This document shows, piece by piece, positions 17,496 to 26,041 of a stretch of 64,000 nucleotides of DNA. The notes below the pieces were generated by a model, which saw nothing but the letters and a program-made list of their open reading frames with translations, was not told the DNA's origin and did not search any database. The translations under genes and the position numbers were made by a program. The first letter of the stretch is position 1. Every line of letters starts with the position of its first letter. The DNA lies in contig NZ_CP015600.1 in assembly GCF_001647715.1 (NCBI RefSeq), positions 6,014,001 through 6,078,000 of the forward strand. The letters run 5' to 3'. This stretch comes from Pseudomonas antarctica. Lineage in GTDB: Bacteria; Pseudomonadota; Gammaproteobacteria; Pseudomonadales; Pseudomonadaceae.

Positions 17496-17861
17496 TCAGC
17501 CGGCCAGCACCTTGTTCAGGGTGGCGATCAGGGTTTCTTCGTCAACCGGTTTGGTCAGGTAGTCCTTGGCGCCCTGGCGCGCGCCCCAGATCTTGTCGGT
17601 TTCCTGATCCTTGGTAGTGATGATGATGATCGGAATGCCGTTGGTTTCCGGCTCCTTGGACAGCTGACGCGTTGCCTGGAAGCCATTGAGGCCCGGCATC
17701 ACGATGTCCATCAGGACCGCATCGGGTTTTTCCTGACGGGCCAGCGCCACGCCGTCAGCGCCATTTTCGGCCTTGAGGACCTGATGCCCATGCTTTTCCA
17801 GCATGCCGGTCAGTTTGTACATTTCAGTCGGCGAATCGTCGACGATCAGAACGCGTGCCAT
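17496..17861 (-). CDS. pilH: Response regulator PilH
   Basis: This is a single-domain CheY-like receiver of 121 residues, MARVLIVDDSPTEMYKL at the N terminus. The acidic pocket (DD), the phospho-acceptor Asp (AVLMDIVMPGLNGF, near residue 52), the switch Thr (IIIITTKDQ) and the conserved Lys (YLTKPVDEE) are all present. In P. aeruginosa PilH is associated with PilT-linked retraction and with damping of the signal. The in-frame extension of four codons upstream (GKT before MARV) was rejected because family members start at MARVLIVDDS. Confidence 0.94.
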   Translation of the reverse strand: MARVLIVDDSPTEMYKLTGMLEKHGHQVLKAENGADGVALARQEKPDAVLMDIVMPGLNGFQATRQLSKEPETNGIPIIIITTKDQETDKIWGARQGAKDYLTKPVDEETLIATLNKVLAG

Positions 17862-17907
17862 GGTTTTCCCCACTACATTGGTCGGCGCCTGCCCTTGTGA
17901 GGCGGCG

Positions 17908-18315
17908 TCAGTGTGCTTGTTCTACTGCGGCGAACCCTGGCACATAGGCCTTGATCGCACTCAGCAGTTCTTCCTTGCTGAAAGGCTTGGTCAAAAACTG
18001 ATCGACACCAACGATGCGCCCCTTGGCCTTGTCGAACAGGCCGTCCTTGGAGGACAGCATGATCACCGGGATCGACTTGAACGCCGGATTATTCTTCACC
18101 AGGGCGCAGGTCTGATAGCCATCCAGGCGCGGCATCATGATGTCGACAAAGATAATGTGCGGGTGGTGATCAACAATCCGGGCCAATGCATCGAAACCGT
18201 CGATGGCCGTGATGACATCGCACCCCACGTTCTTCAACAGCGTCTCGGCGGTGCGGCGGATCGTTTTCGAATCGTCGATCACCATCACTCTCAAGGCGTT
18301 GGAATGCTGTTCCAT
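17908..18315 (-). CDS. pilG: Response regulator PilG
   Basis: This single-domain CheY-like receiver of 135 residues starts MEQHSNALRVMVIDDSKT. Acidic residues DD, phospho-acceptor Asp in IIFVDIMMPRLDGY (near residue 58), switch Ser in IMLSSKDG and Lys in FLTKPFSKEE are all visible. In P. aeruginosa PilG promotes pilus extension and stimulates the adenylate cyclase CyaB. It is the first gene of the minus-strand pil-chp cluster and is divergent from gshB. The 240-bp intergenic region should hold both promoters. Upstream in-frame codons were rejected in favour of the conserved start. Confidence 0.95.
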   Translation of the reverse strand: MEQHSNALRVMVIDDSKTIRRTAETLLKNVGCDVITAIDGFDALARIVDHHPHIIFVDIMMPRLDGYQTCALVKNNPAFKSIPVIMLSSKDGLFDKAKGRIVGVDQFLTKPFSKEELLSAIKAYVPGFAAVEQAH

Positions 18316-18555
18316 ATCTGCTCTACCATCGCCACAGCGAATCGGTTTTCGGTGTGTACTGCCTGATGTTGCACAGGATGAGCGCCGCAAGCCTTGGAAT
18401 TCAAGGGCTGCTGCGCCGTGCCAGTCTTTTTAGCACAGTCTCCGGGCGCAATCTATCGAGCAACCGGCCAGGTGGTTTTTCCTTGACCCACAACAGCCGC
18501 AGCGCCACTCTGACGCCACTTTTATGCGCCCTAATTTGCTAGAGGAAAATCCCCC

Positions 18556-19509
18556 ATGAGCGTTCGCGTCGGCATTGTCATGGACCCTATCGCCAGCATT
18601 TCCTATAAAAAGGACAGCTCGCTGGCCATGCTCCTGGCCGCCCAGGCCCGCGGCTGGAGCCTGTTCTATATGGAGCAGCGCGACCTTTACCAGGGCGACG
18701 GCGAAGCCCGCGCACGCATGCGCCCGCTGCAGGTGTTTGCCAACCCGGAAAAGTGGTTTGAGCTTGCGGATGAAATCGACAGCCCCTTGAGCGACCTGGA
18801 CGTGATCCTGATGCGCAAGGACCCGCCGTTCGACATGGAATTCGTCTACTCCACCTACCTGCTGGAGCAAGCCGAGCGCGCCGGCGTGCTGATCGTCAAC
18901 AAGCCGCAAAGCCTGCGCGACTGCAATGAAAAGCTGTTCGCCACGCTGTTCCCGCAGTGCACCCCGCCGACCGTGGTCAGCCGCCGCGCCGATGTGCTGC
19001 GTGAATTCGCCGCCAAGCACGGCGATGTGATCCTCAAGCCGCTGGACGGCATGGGCGGCACCTCGATCTTCCGTCACCGTGCCGGCGACCCGAACCTGTC
19101 GGTGATCCTGGAAACCCTGACCGCGCTGGGCACCCAGCAGATCATGGGCCAGGCTTACCTGCCGGCGATCAAGGACGGCGACAAGCGCATCCTGATGATC
19201 GACGGCGAGCCGGTGGATTACTGCCTGGCGCGTATCCCGGCAGCGGGTGAAACCCGTGGCAACCTGGCGGCCGGCGGTCGTGGTGAAGCACGGCCATTGT
19301 CGGATAAGGACCGTTGGATCGCCGCTCAGGTTGGCCCAACCCTGCGCGAGAAAGGCCTGCTGTTTGTGGGGCTTGACGTTATTGGTGAGAGCCTCACTGA
19401 AATCAACGTCACCAGCCCGACCTGTATCCGCGAGATTGACAACGCATTTGGCACGAACATCGGCGAAATGCTGATGGCGGCCATTGAGCGCAAGCTACAA
19501 GCCAAGTGA
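18556..19509 (+). CDS. gshB: Glutathione synthetase
   Basis: This 317-residue ATP-grasp ligase joins gamma-glutamylcysteine and glycine, the last step of glutathione synthesis in the cytoplasm. The N terminus MSVRVGIVMDPIASISYKKD is a strong family signature. The ATP-grasp lid and phosphate loop (ILKPLDGMGGTSIFR, about residues 156-170) and the C-terminal metal-binding INVTSPTCIREID are present. AGAGGAAAA precedes the ATG as ribosome-binding site. Transcription is divergent from pilG, the same neighbourhood as in P. aeruginosa. Confidence 0.97.
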   Translation: MSVRVGIVMDPIASISYKKDSSLAMLLAAQARGWSLFYMEQRDLYQGDGEARARMRPLQVFANPEKWFELADEIDSPLSDLDVILMRKDPPFDMEFVYSTYLLEQAERAGVLIVNKPQSLRDCNEKLFATLFPQCTPPTVVSRRADVLREFAAKHGDVILKPLDGMGGTSIFRHRAGDPNLSVILETLTALGTQQIMGQAYLPAIKDGDKRILMIDGEPVDYCLARIPAAGETRGNLAAGGRGEARPLSDKDRWIAAQVGPTLREKGLLFVGLDVIGESLTEINVTSPTCIREIDNAFGTNIGEMLMAAIERKLQAK

Positions 19510-19530
19510 CATAGAACAGCCGGACACACA

Positions 19531-19583
19531 CCAACATTGCGTTATCATGCGCCACCTGTGAAACGCGCGATGTTGGTTTTTTT
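19531..19583 (+). terminator. Hairpin plus T-run between gshB and tonB
   Basis: CCAACATTGCG and CGCGATGTTGG can pair around a loop of about 29 bases, followed by seven T. It looks like an intrinsic terminator for gshB, but it ends only 3 bases before the tonB ATG and displaces any Shine-Dalgarno sequence there. Confidence 0.65.
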
Positions 19584-19586
19584 GTC

Positions 19587-20492
19587 ATGACACTCCCGTC
19601 CGATCTGCCCCCCGAACTCTCCCACAGTGGCGTGCGCCCGGCTGATCGGCTCGGATTTACCCTGTTCCTGGCGGCCTTGATTCACCTCGCCTTGCTGCTC
19701 GGCCTGGGCTTCACCTTTGTCGAACCCAAGCAGATCACCAAAACCCTGGAAATCACCCTCGCCACGTTCAAGAGCGAAAAGAAGCCGGAGAAGGCGGATT
19801 TTCTCGCTCAGGACAACCAGCAGGGCAGCGGCACGCTCGACAAGAAAGCCGTGCCCAAGACCACTGAAGTGGCGCCGTTCCAGGACAACAAGGTCAATAA
19901 AGTCACCCCGCCGCCGACGCCCAAGCCCGAAGTCAAGCAAGCCGCGCCCAAGGCTGCGGTGACCACCGTCGCGCCCAAACCGCAAAAAGCCCCGACCCAG
20001 CGCGAGAAAGCCAAGACCGAGCCGCAGCCCGAACCAGTAAAACCGGCGCCGACTTTTGACAGTTCGCAGCTCTCCGACCAGATCTCCAGCCTCGAAGCCG
20101 AACTGGCCAACGAACAACAGTTGTACGCCAAGCGCCCCCGTATCTACCGCCTGAACGCTGCCTCGACCATGCGCGACAAAGGTGCCTGGTATAAGGACGA
20201 GTGGCGCAAGAAGGTCGAACGCATCGGCAACCTCAACTACCCGGATGAAGCCCGGCGCCAGCAGATCTATGGCAATTTGCGCTTGTTGGTGTCGATCAAC
20301 CGTGATGGTTCGTTATATGAAGTGCAGGTGCTGGAGTCATCCGGCCAGCCGCTGCTGGACCAGGCCGCCCAGCGCATCGTGCGCCTGGCCGCGCCTTTCG
20401 CACCGTTTACCGGCGACCTGAATGATGTAGACCGCCTGGAAATCATCCGCACCTGGAAGTTTGCCCGGGGTGATCAGCTGTTCAGCAATTGA
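19587..20492 (+). CDS. tonB: TonB-family energy transducer (TonB3-like)
   Basis: This 301-residue inner-membrane protein has one N-terminal membrane segment (GFTLFLAALIHLALLLGLGF, about residues 23-42). A long Lys/Pro-rich periplasmic spacer (about 70-155) and a C-terminal TonB domain (about 205-298, with YPDEARRQQIYGNLRLLVSI and the family-like VLESSGQPLLDQAAQ) follow. By position between gshB and algH it corresponds to PA0406 (tonB3), which has been linked to twitching motility in P. aeruginosa; I state this from memory. No Shine-Dalgarno is visible before the ATG because a terminator-like T-run occupies the site. A downstream GTG (at SGVRPADR) is a weaker alternative start. Confidence 0.88.
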   Translation: MTLPSDLPPELSHSGVRPADRLGFTLFLAALIHLALLLGLGFTFVEPKQITKTLEITLATFKSEKKPEKADFLAQDNQQGSGTLDKKAVPKTTEVAPFQDNKVNKVTPPPTPKPEVKQAAPKAAVTTVAPKPQKAPTQREKAKTEPQPEPVKPAPTFDSSQLSDQISSLEAELANEQQLYAKRPRIYRLNAASTMRDKGAWYKDEWRKKVERIGNLNYPDEARRQQIYGNLRLLVSINRDGSLYEVQVLESSGQPLLDQAAQRIVRLAAPFAPFTGDLNDVDRLEIIRTWKFARGDQLFSN

Positions 20493-20559
20493 TGACAATT
20501 GCCACATCACCCGCATCCCCAGCTTGTCAGTTCGCCCCTCCAACGCCACACTAGCGGAC

Positions 20560-21129
20560 ATGAAAAATGTCAGCCCGACCTACCTCAAGCACCAATTCCT
20601 GATCGCCATGCCCCATATGGCCGACCCGAACTTTGCGCAGACCTTGACCTATATCGTCGAGCACACGGCCAATGGTGCCATGGGGCTGGTGGTGAACCGC
20701 CCGCAAGAGCTGAACCTGGCCGACATCCTTGAGCAACTGCGCCCCGAGATCGACCCGCCGGCCCGTTGCCAGAGCGTGCCGATCTATATCGGCGGGCCGG
20801 TGCAGACCGATCGTGGTTTTGTGCTGCACCCGACCGGGCCCAAGTTTCAGGCCACGGTCGACCTCGAAGGTGTGTCGTTGTCCACTTCCCAAGACGTGCT
20901 GTTCGCCATCGCCGACGGCGTGGGGCCTGAGCAAAGCGTGATTACCCTCGGCTACGCCGGTTGGGAAGCCGGGCAACTGGAGGCCGAATTGGCCAGTAAT
21001 GCGTGGCTGACCTGCCCGTTCGACGCCGACATCCTGTTCAACACCGCCAGCGAACTGCGCCTGGAAGCGGCGGCGGCCAAGTTGCGGGTCAACCTCAACC
21101 TGCTGACCAGCCAGGCGGGGCACGCCTGA
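20560..21129 (+). CDS. algH: YqgE/AlgH family protein
   Basis: The 189-residue protein belongs to the YqgE/AlgH (DUF179) family. It has TYLKHQFLIAMPHMADPNFA at residues 6-25, the signature NGAMGLVVNRP, and IYIGGPVQTDRGFVLHP. Its biochemical role is unsettled. The name comes from an early link with alginate regulation in P. aeruginosa. Upstream in-frame codons overlap the end of tonB and were rejected for the ATG giving MKNVSPTYLK. The stop overlaps the ruvX start by one base (TGATG), so the pair forms a transcription unit. Confidence 0.94.
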   Translation: MKNVSPTYLKHQFLIAMPHMADPNFAQTLTYIVEHTANGAMGLVVNRPQELNLADILEQLRPEIDPPARCQSVPIYIGGPVQTDRGFVLHPTGPKFQATVDLEGVSLSTSQDVLFAIADGVGPEQSVITLGYAGWEAGQLEAELASNAWLTCPFDADILFNTASELRLEAAAAKLRVNLNLLTSQAGHA

Positions 21130-21566
21130 TGGCCTTGCGCTTGATCCTCGGGTTTGACTACGGCACCAAACAGATCGGCGTGGCAGTCGGCCAGGTCATT
21201 ACCGGCCAGGCCCGCGAGCTGTGCACCTTGAAAGCCCAGAACGGCGTGCCGGACTGGAACCAGGTCGAAGCCCTGATCAAGGAGTGGAAGCCCGACGCAG
21301 TCGTAGTTGGCCTGCCCTTGAACATGGACGGCACCCCCAGCGAGATGTGCCTGCGCGCGGAAAAATTCGCCCGCCGCCTCAACGGCCGCTACAACCTGCC
21401 CTTCTATACCCACGACGAACGCCTGACCACCTTTGAAGCCAAAGGCGAGCGCCGCGACCGTGGTGGCCAGAAAGGCAGTTACCGCGACAACCCGGTGGAC
21501 GCCATCGCCGCCGCCTTGCTGTTGCAGGGTTGGCTGGATGAAAACACCGCTTTATTTGAATCCTGA
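21129..21566 (+). CDS. ruvX: Putative pre-16S rRNA nuclease / Holliday junction resolvase homologue YqgF
   Basis: This 145-residue RNase H-like protein has the catalytic opening [17 protein letters not shown] (residues 5-21) and the C-terminal DERLTTFEA and [10 protein letters not shown] motifs that complete the acidic active site. E. coli YqgF takes part in 16S rRNA 5'-end maturation. It is joined to algH by a one-base overlap and is followed by a clear intrinsic terminator. Upstream in-frame codons lie inside algH and are not used. Confidence 0.95.
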   Translation: MALRLILGFDYGTKQIGVAVGQVITGQARELCTLKAQNGVPDWNQVEALIKEWKPDAVVVGLPLNMDGTPSEMCLRAEKFARRLNGRYNLPFYTHDERLTTFEAKGERRDRGGQKGSYRDNPVDAIAAALLLQGWLDENTALFES

Positions 21567-21568
21567 CT

Positions 21569-21591
21569 GACGCGGCTTGCCGCGTCTTTTT
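21569..21591 (+). terminator. Intrinsic terminator after ruvX
   Basis: GACGCGG-cttg-CCGCGTC forms a 7-bp GC-rich stem with a 4-base loop, followed by five T. It separates algH-ruvX from the pyr operon. Confidence 0.9.
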
Positions 21592-21649
21592 ACGTTTGAG
21601 CCCGGACCTTGCACGCACCCCCGCCGCGCAAGGCCTTGAAGGAGCCACC

Positions 21650-22156
21650 ATGAGCCTGCCCAATCCCGCCGAACTGATCAGCCAGATGGCGATTCGCCTC
21701 AAGGCGCACCTGCAACACCGTGCCATCAGCGAACCGCGTTTTATCGGCATTCGCTCCGGCGGTGTGTGGGTGGCCCAAGCGTTATTGGAAGAACTGGGCA
21801 GTGATTCGCCACTGGGCACGCTGGATGTGTCCTTCTACCGCGACGACTTCAGCCAGAACGGCCTGCACCCGCAAGTGCGTCCTTCGGCCCTGCCGTTCGA
21901 AATCGAAGGCCAGCACCTGGTGCTGATCGACGACGTGCTGATGAGCGGCCGCACTATCCGCGCCGCCATGAACGAGCTGTTCGACTACGGCCGCCCCGCC
22001 AGTGTAACCCTGGTGTGCCTGCTGGACCTGGACGCCGGCGAATTGCCGATCAGCCCGGATGTAGTCGGCGCAACCCTGTCCCTGGAAGCCCACCAGCGGG
22101 TAAAATTGTCCGGTCCAACGCCGCTCGAACTCGAACTGCAAGACCTTGCCCTTTAA
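21650..22156 (+). CDS. pyrR: Bifunctional pyrimidine regulator / uracil phosphoribosyltransferase PyrR
   Basis: This 168-residue phosphoribosyltransferase has the PRPP loop [18 protein letters not shown] (about residues 92-109) and an N-terminal [14 protein letters not shown]. In pseudomonads PyrR regulates pyr gene expression, possibly by binding DNA or RNA, and usually lies at the head of pyrR-pyrB-pyrC'. A GGAG seven bases before the ATG sets the start. The in-frame upstream stretch (MSPDLARTP) lacks one. No antiterminator/terminator pair of the Bacillus kind was seen between the ruvX terminator and pyrR. Confidence 0.94.
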   Translation: MSLPNPAELISQMAIRLKAHLQHRAISEPRFIGIRSGGVWVAQALLEELGSDSPLGTLDVSFYRDDFSQNGLHPQVRPSALPFEIEGQHLVLIDDVLMSGRTIRAAMNELFDYGRPASVTLVCLLDLDAGELPISPDVVGATLSLEAHQRVKLSGPTPLELELQDLAL

Positions 22157-22180
22157 ACCGCCTTGTACAGAGTCCCCGCG

Positions 22181-23185
22181 ATGACGCCTCTAGATGCCAA
22201 GCGCCCGCTGCAGCTCAATGCTCAGGGCCAGCTGCAACACTTCTTGTCCCTCGACGGTTTGCCCCGCGAACTGCTGACTGAAATCCTCGACACGGCCGAC
22301 TCGTTCCTTGAAGTCGGTGGCCGCGCGGTGAAGAAGGTCCCGCTGCTGCGCGGCAAGACCATCTGCAATGTGTTCTTCGAGAACTCTACCCGCACCCGCA
22401 CCACCTTTGAACTGGCGGCCCAGCGGCTGTCGGCCGACGTGATCACGCTGAACGTGTCCACCTCGTCGGCGAGCAAGGGCGAGACCCTGCTCGACACCCT
22501 GCGCAACCTGGAAGCCATGGCTGCCGATATGTTCGTGGTACGCCACGGCGACTCCGGTGCCGCGCACTTCATCGCCGAACACGTGTGCCCGAACGTGGCA
22601 ATCATCAATGGCGGCGACGGCCGTCACGCCCACCCGACCCAAGGCATGCTCGACATGCTGACGATCCGTCGGCACAAGGGCGGCTTTGAAAACCTGTCGG
22701 TGGCCATCGTCGGCGACATCCTGCACTCGCGGGTAGCTCGCTCAAACATGCTGGCCCTCAAAGCCCTGGGTTGCCCGGACATCCGCGTGATCGCGCCAAA
22801 AACCTTGCTGCCGATCGGCATCGAGCAGTACGGCGTGAAGGTCTACACCGACATGGCCGAAGGCCTTAAGGATGTGGACGTGGTGATCATGCTGCGCCTG
22901 CAACGCGAGCGCATGGCCGGCGGCCTGCTGCCGAGCGAAGGTGAGTTCTACCGCCTGTTCGGCCTGACCACCGCGCGTTTGGCCGGCGCCAAGCCGGATG
23001 CCATCGTGATGCACCCAGGCCCGATCAACCGTGGCGTAGAGATTGAGTCGGCGGTGGCCGACGGCGCGCAATCGGTGATCTTGAACCAGGTGACTTATGG
23101 CATCGCCGTACGCATGGCCGTGCTGTCCATGGCCATGAGCGGGCAAACCGCGCAACGTCAATTCGAGCAGGAGAACGCCCAGTGA
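22181..23185 (+). CDS. pyrB: Aspartate carbamoyltransferase catalytic subunit
   Basis: This 334-residue enzyme makes carbamoyl-aspartate from carbamoyl phosphate and aspartate. The carbamoyl-phosphate loop [18 protein letters not shown] (about residues 66-83) and [14 protein letters not shown], which supplies the Ser-Lys loop, are intact, as is [11 protein letters not shown] near residue 280. Its extended N terminus ([17 protein letters not shown]) is typical of the Pseudomonas class A enzyme, which forms a dodecamer with PyrC'. Its stop overlaps the pyrC' start by 4 bases, consistent with stoichiometric complex assembly. Confidence 0.97.
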   Translation: MTPLDAKRPLQLNAQGQLQHFLSLDGLPRELLTEILDTADSFLEVGGRAVKKVPLLRGKTICNVFFENSTRTRTTFELAAQRLSADVITLNVSTSSASKGETLLDTLRNLEAMAADMFVVRHGDSGAAHFIAEHVCPNVAIINGGDGRHAHPTQGMLDMLTIRRHKGGFENLSVAIVGDILHSRVARSNMLALKALGCPDIRVIAPKTLLPIGIEQYGVKVYTDMAEGLKDVDVVIMLRLQRERMAGGLLPSEGEFYRLFGLTTARLAGAKPDAIVMHPGPINRGVEIESAVADGAQSVILNQVTYGIAVRMAVLSMAMSGQTAQRQFEQENAQ

Positions 23186-24453
23186 AGCTCAGCATTCTCG
23201 GCGCCCGAGTCATCGATCCGGCCAGCGGCCTGGATCACGTTACCGATCTTCATGTGGAAGCCGGCAAAATCATCGCCATCGGCGCCGCGCCCAGCGGCTT
23301 CAGCGCGGTTGAGACCATCGACGCCAAAGGCCTGGTGGCCGCGCCTGGCCTGGTGGACCTGAACGTCGCCCTGCGTGAGCCGGGTTATAGCCGCAAAGGC
23401 AGTATCGCCAGCGAAACCCGCGCCGCCGCTGCCGGTGGCGTGACCAGCCTGTGCTGCCCGCCGCACACCAAGCCCGTGCTGGACACTTCGGCCGTGACCG
23501 AGCTGATCCTCGACCGCGCCCGTGAAGCCGGCAATTGCAAAGTGTTCCCGATCGGCGCGCTGAGCAAAGGCCTGGAAGGCGAACAGCTCGCCGAGCTGAT
23601 CGCCCTGCGCGACGCCGGTTGCGTGGCATTCGGCAACGGCCTGGAAAGCTTCCGCAGTACGCGCACGCTGTGTCGCGCCCTGGAATACGCGGCCACCTTC
23701 GACCTGACGGTGATTTTTCACTCCCAGGACCGCGACCTGGCCGAAGGCGGCCTGGCCCATGAAGGCGCCGTCGCCAGCTTCCTCGGCCTGCCGGGTATTC
23801 CGGAAACCGCTGAAACCGTAGCCCTGGCCCGCGACCTGCTGCTGGTGGAACAAAGCGGCGTGCGCGCGCACTTCAGCCAATTGACCAGCGCGCGGGGCGT
23901 GGCCCTGATCGCCCAGGCACAGGCTCGTGGCCTGCCGGTGACGGCGGACGTGGCGTTGTATCAGCTGATTTTGACCGATGAGGCGCTGATCGACTTTTCC
24001 AGCCTTTACCACGTGCAGCCGCCGCTGCGCACCCTGGCCGACCGTGAAGGTTTGCGTGCGGCCGTGAAGTCAGGCGTTGTCTCGGCGATCTCCAGCCATC
24101 ACCAGCCCCACGAGCGGGATGCCAAGCTGGCACCGTTTGGCGCGACAGAGCCGGGCATCAGCAGCGTCGAACTGTTGCTGCCATTGGCGATGACGCTGGT
24201 GGAGGATGGCTTGCTCGACCTGCCGACGCTGCTGGCGCGCCTGAGCGCCGGCCCGGCCGAGGCCTTGCGCCTGCCGGCGGGTAAGCTGGCGGTGGGCTCG
24301 GCGGCGGACCTGGTGCTGTTTGATCCGGCCAGCTCTACGGTTGCCGGCGAACACTGGCTGTCCAAGGGCGAAAACTGCCCGTTCATCGGCCATAGCCTGC
24401 CGGCGACGGTGCGGTACACCTTGGTGGATGGGCGGATCAGCTACCAGGCCTAA
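23182..24453 (+). CDS. pyrC': Dihydroorotase-like PyrC' (catalytically degenerate ATCase partner)
   Basis: The 423-residue amidohydrolase-fold protein resembles dihydroorotase but lacks key metal ligands. The usual DxHxHLREPG is [10 protein letters not shown] here (about residues 58-67), so both His are gone. The usual T-D-H-A-P-H is SSHHQPH, so the catalytic Asp is gone as well. In P. putida and P. aeruginosa such inactive homologues hold the PyrB dodecamer together while active PyrC enzymes are encoded elsewhere. The overlap with pyrB fits that structural role. A REPIN follows its stop codon. Confidence 0.93.
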   Translation: MKLSILGARVIDPASGLDHVTDLHVEAGKIIAIGAAPSGFSAVETIDAKGLVAAPGLVDLNVALREPGYSRKGSIASETRAAAAGGVTSLCCPPHTKPVLDTSAVTELILDRAREAGNCKVFPIGALSKGLEGEQLAELIALRDAGCVAFGNGLESFRSTRTLCRALEYAATFDLTVIFHSQDRDLAEGGLAHEGAVASFLGLPGIPETAETVALARDLLLVEQSGVRAHFSQLTSARGVALIAQAQARGLPVTADVALYQLILTDEALIDFSSLYHVQPPLRTLADREGLRAAVKSGVVSAISSHHQPHERDAKLAPFGATEPGISSVELLLPLAMTLVEDGLLDLPTLLARLSAGPAEALRLPAGKLAVGSAADLVLFDPASSTVAGEHWLSKGENCPFIGHSLPATVRYTLVDGRISYQA

Positions 24454-24470
24454 AGCGGGCACGGTAAAAA

Positions 24471-24563
24471 AAGTGGGAGGGGGTTTGCTCCCGATGGCGG
24501 TGGGTCAGTCAGCTTATCTGTAGCTGACCCACTGCCATCGGGAGCAAGCCCCCTCCCACATTT
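24471..24563. repeat. REPIN, GAGGGGGCTTGCTCCCGAT type, after pyrC'
   Basis: Inverted halves (GTGGGAGGGGGTTTGCTCCC and the complement ending CCCCCTCCCACATTT) lie between converging genes. The left half carries one substitution (GGTTTGC for GGCTTGC). Confidence 0.92.
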
Positions 24564-24587
24564 GGTTTTGTATAGGCCTTGAGAGAC

Positions 24588-25016
24588 TCAGCGCCCGCTA
24601 TTGCGCTCGGCATTGCGGATCGAAATCTGCGTATTCAACGTCCAGAAGTCATACAGCACACCGATCAGGAACAACCCACCGGTCAGCAGGTAGATCAGGC
24701 CAGTGATCCATTTGCCCTGGTACATACGGTGCAGACCAAACACACCCAGGAACGCCAACAGTACCCAGGCCACGTTGTATTCGATGGGCCCGGCGGTAAA
24801 ACGCAGGTCCGCTTCACGGTCCATGGCCGGGATCAGGAACACGTCGATCAGCCACCCGATACCGAACAGGCCGAAGGTGAAAAACCAGATTGTCCCGGTC
24901 ACGGGCTTGCCGTAATAGAAGCGATGCGCCCCGGTAAAACCGAAAATCCAGAGCAGGTAGCCAATCACCTTGCTGTGGGTGTCCTGCTGCATCACATCCT
25001 GTCGATAGGTGTTCAT
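24588..25016 (-). CDS. TM2-domain membrane protein
   Basis: This 142-residue small membrane protein contains two TM2-like units. The first is YLLWIFGFTGAHRFYYGKPVTGTIWFFTFGLFGIGWLIDVF and the second AWVLLAFLGVFGLHRMYQGKWITGLIYLLTGGLFLIGVLYDF. Each has the G..G.HR.Y.G turn and a D near its end. That gives about four membrane segments. The function of TM2 proteins in bacteria is not established. A GAGGT precedes the ATG. It is transcribed away from the NlpC/P60 gene and ends at a REPIN. Confidence 0.85.
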   Translation of the reverse strand: MNTYRQDVMQQDTHSKVIGYLLWIFGFTGAHRFYYGKPVTGTIWFFTFGLFGIGWLIDVFLIPAMDREADLRFTAGPIEYNVAWVLLAFLGVFGLHRMYQGKWITGLIYLLTGGLFLIGVLYDFWTLNTQISIRNAERNSGR

Positions 25017-25265
25017 GGAGTACCTCTTTTGCCTCGATAGATAAATTTTTTCATTTTCTTTGTGACTTTTTTACGGGCGCCCGACGCACGGCAAATGGTA
25101 TCTTCCCTCCCGCAAAGCCTTATGCCACCTGACCTCTGTAGGACAATAGCGGCAATTCGTCGCGTTTTTCCTGAATTTGACCCCAGGGTTCAGTCGACAA
25201 ACGGCCTTAGAACGACACAAAAAGCTGTTATAAAGTTGCGCGCAAACCAAAAAGAGCCACGCCTA

Positions 25266-25901
25266 ATGCGACCATTTTTCAAGACATGGCTAACCATTTG
25301 CCTATTAATGCCACTGGCCGCCCACGCCACCAATCGTGAGCAACGTCTTCCTAACGTTAACGGTTTTACCCCTAAAGTTCACAGCACACCCAGCACTGCC
25401 AAGTCGGTAAAGCTGACCGTCAACCGCCCGACTCAAGTGAGCAAGGCCCACGGTAAAGCCATTCATACCCAACTGGCCGGCAACACCAAGCAAAGCAGTA
25501 ATGTCCTCAGCCGCGCCGTTAACGTGCTCGGTACTCCTTATCGTTGGGGCGGCAGCAGCCCAAGTAAAGGGTTCGACTGCAGTGGCTTGGTGAAATATGC
25601 CTTTAATGACGTTAAAGCGGTGGATTTGCCCCGCACTTCCAACGCCATGGCCGCCGGCCACGGGCTGAAGGTTGATCGCAAGGACTTGAAACCGGGCGAC
25701 CTGTTGTTCTTCAAACTGAAGAGCCGCCAGGTCAACCACGTTGCCATCTACCTGGGCAACGACCGTTTTATCCACGCACCGCGTCGCGGCAAGTCGGTGA
25801 GCATCGACACGCTGAAGAAGCCGTTCTGGGACAAGAACTACGTGATTGCCAAGCGTGTTCTGCCTAAAGAGCAGAACAACCTGCGGGTTGTGCAGCGCTG
25901 A
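25266..25901 (+). CDS. NlpC/P60 (C40) family peptidoglycan endopeptidase, secreted
   Basis: The 211-residue protein has a signal peptide (MRPFFKTWLTICLLMPLAAHA) and a positively charged linker. A C-terminal NlpC/P60 domain begins near residue 82. The catalytic Cys is in GFDCSGLVKYAF and the His in VNHVAIYLGNDRFIHAP, with a third polar residue in the following strand. Such enzymes cut D-Glu-meso-DAP bonds in periplasmic peptidoglycan. The frame is open another 68 codons upstream, but the ATG chosen gives a proper signal peptide. No gene is seen in the 249 bp before it. TTATAAAG about 35 bases upstream may be a -10 element. Confidence 0.88.
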   Translation: MRPFFKTWLTICLLMPLAAHATNREQRLPNVNGFTPKVHSTPSTAKSVKLTVNRPTQVSKAHGKAIHTQLAGNTKQSSNVLSRAVNVLGTPYRWGGSSPSKGFDCSGLVKYAFNDVKAVDLPRTSNAMAAGHGLKVDRKDLKPGDLLFFKLKSRQVNHVAIYLGNDRFIHAPRRGKSVSIDTLKKPFWDKNYVIAKRVLPKEQNNLRVVQR

Positions 25902-25925
25902 TCTCTGGCTGAAATGCGGTAAACA

Positions 25926-26019
25926 ATGTGGGAGCGGGCTTGCTCGCGAAGGCGGTAGATCAGTCACCTAAGATGGTGACTGACACTGCGCCTTCGCGAG
26001 CAAGCCAGCTCCCACATTT
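25926..26019. repeat. REPIN, hybrid type, between the NlpC/P60 gene and pilT
   Basis: The left half is the GAGCGGGCTTGCTCGCGA type. The right half mixes GCGAGCAAG with CCAGCTCCCAC of the second type. It lies between convergent genes, where pilU would be expected by comparison with P. aeruginosa. Confidence 0.9.
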
Positions 26020-26041
26020 GATTTTCATGGCCCGCAAGACC

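Noticed and set aside
21569..21649. Bacillus-like PyrR attenuator before pyrR
   Set aside because: The single hairpin is a plain terminator for ruvX. No alternative antiterminator or PyrR-binding loop was seen.
25062..25265. N-terminal extension of the NlpC/P60 protein
   Set aside because: The extra 68 codons would bury a clear signal peptide and have no motif or ribosome-binding site.
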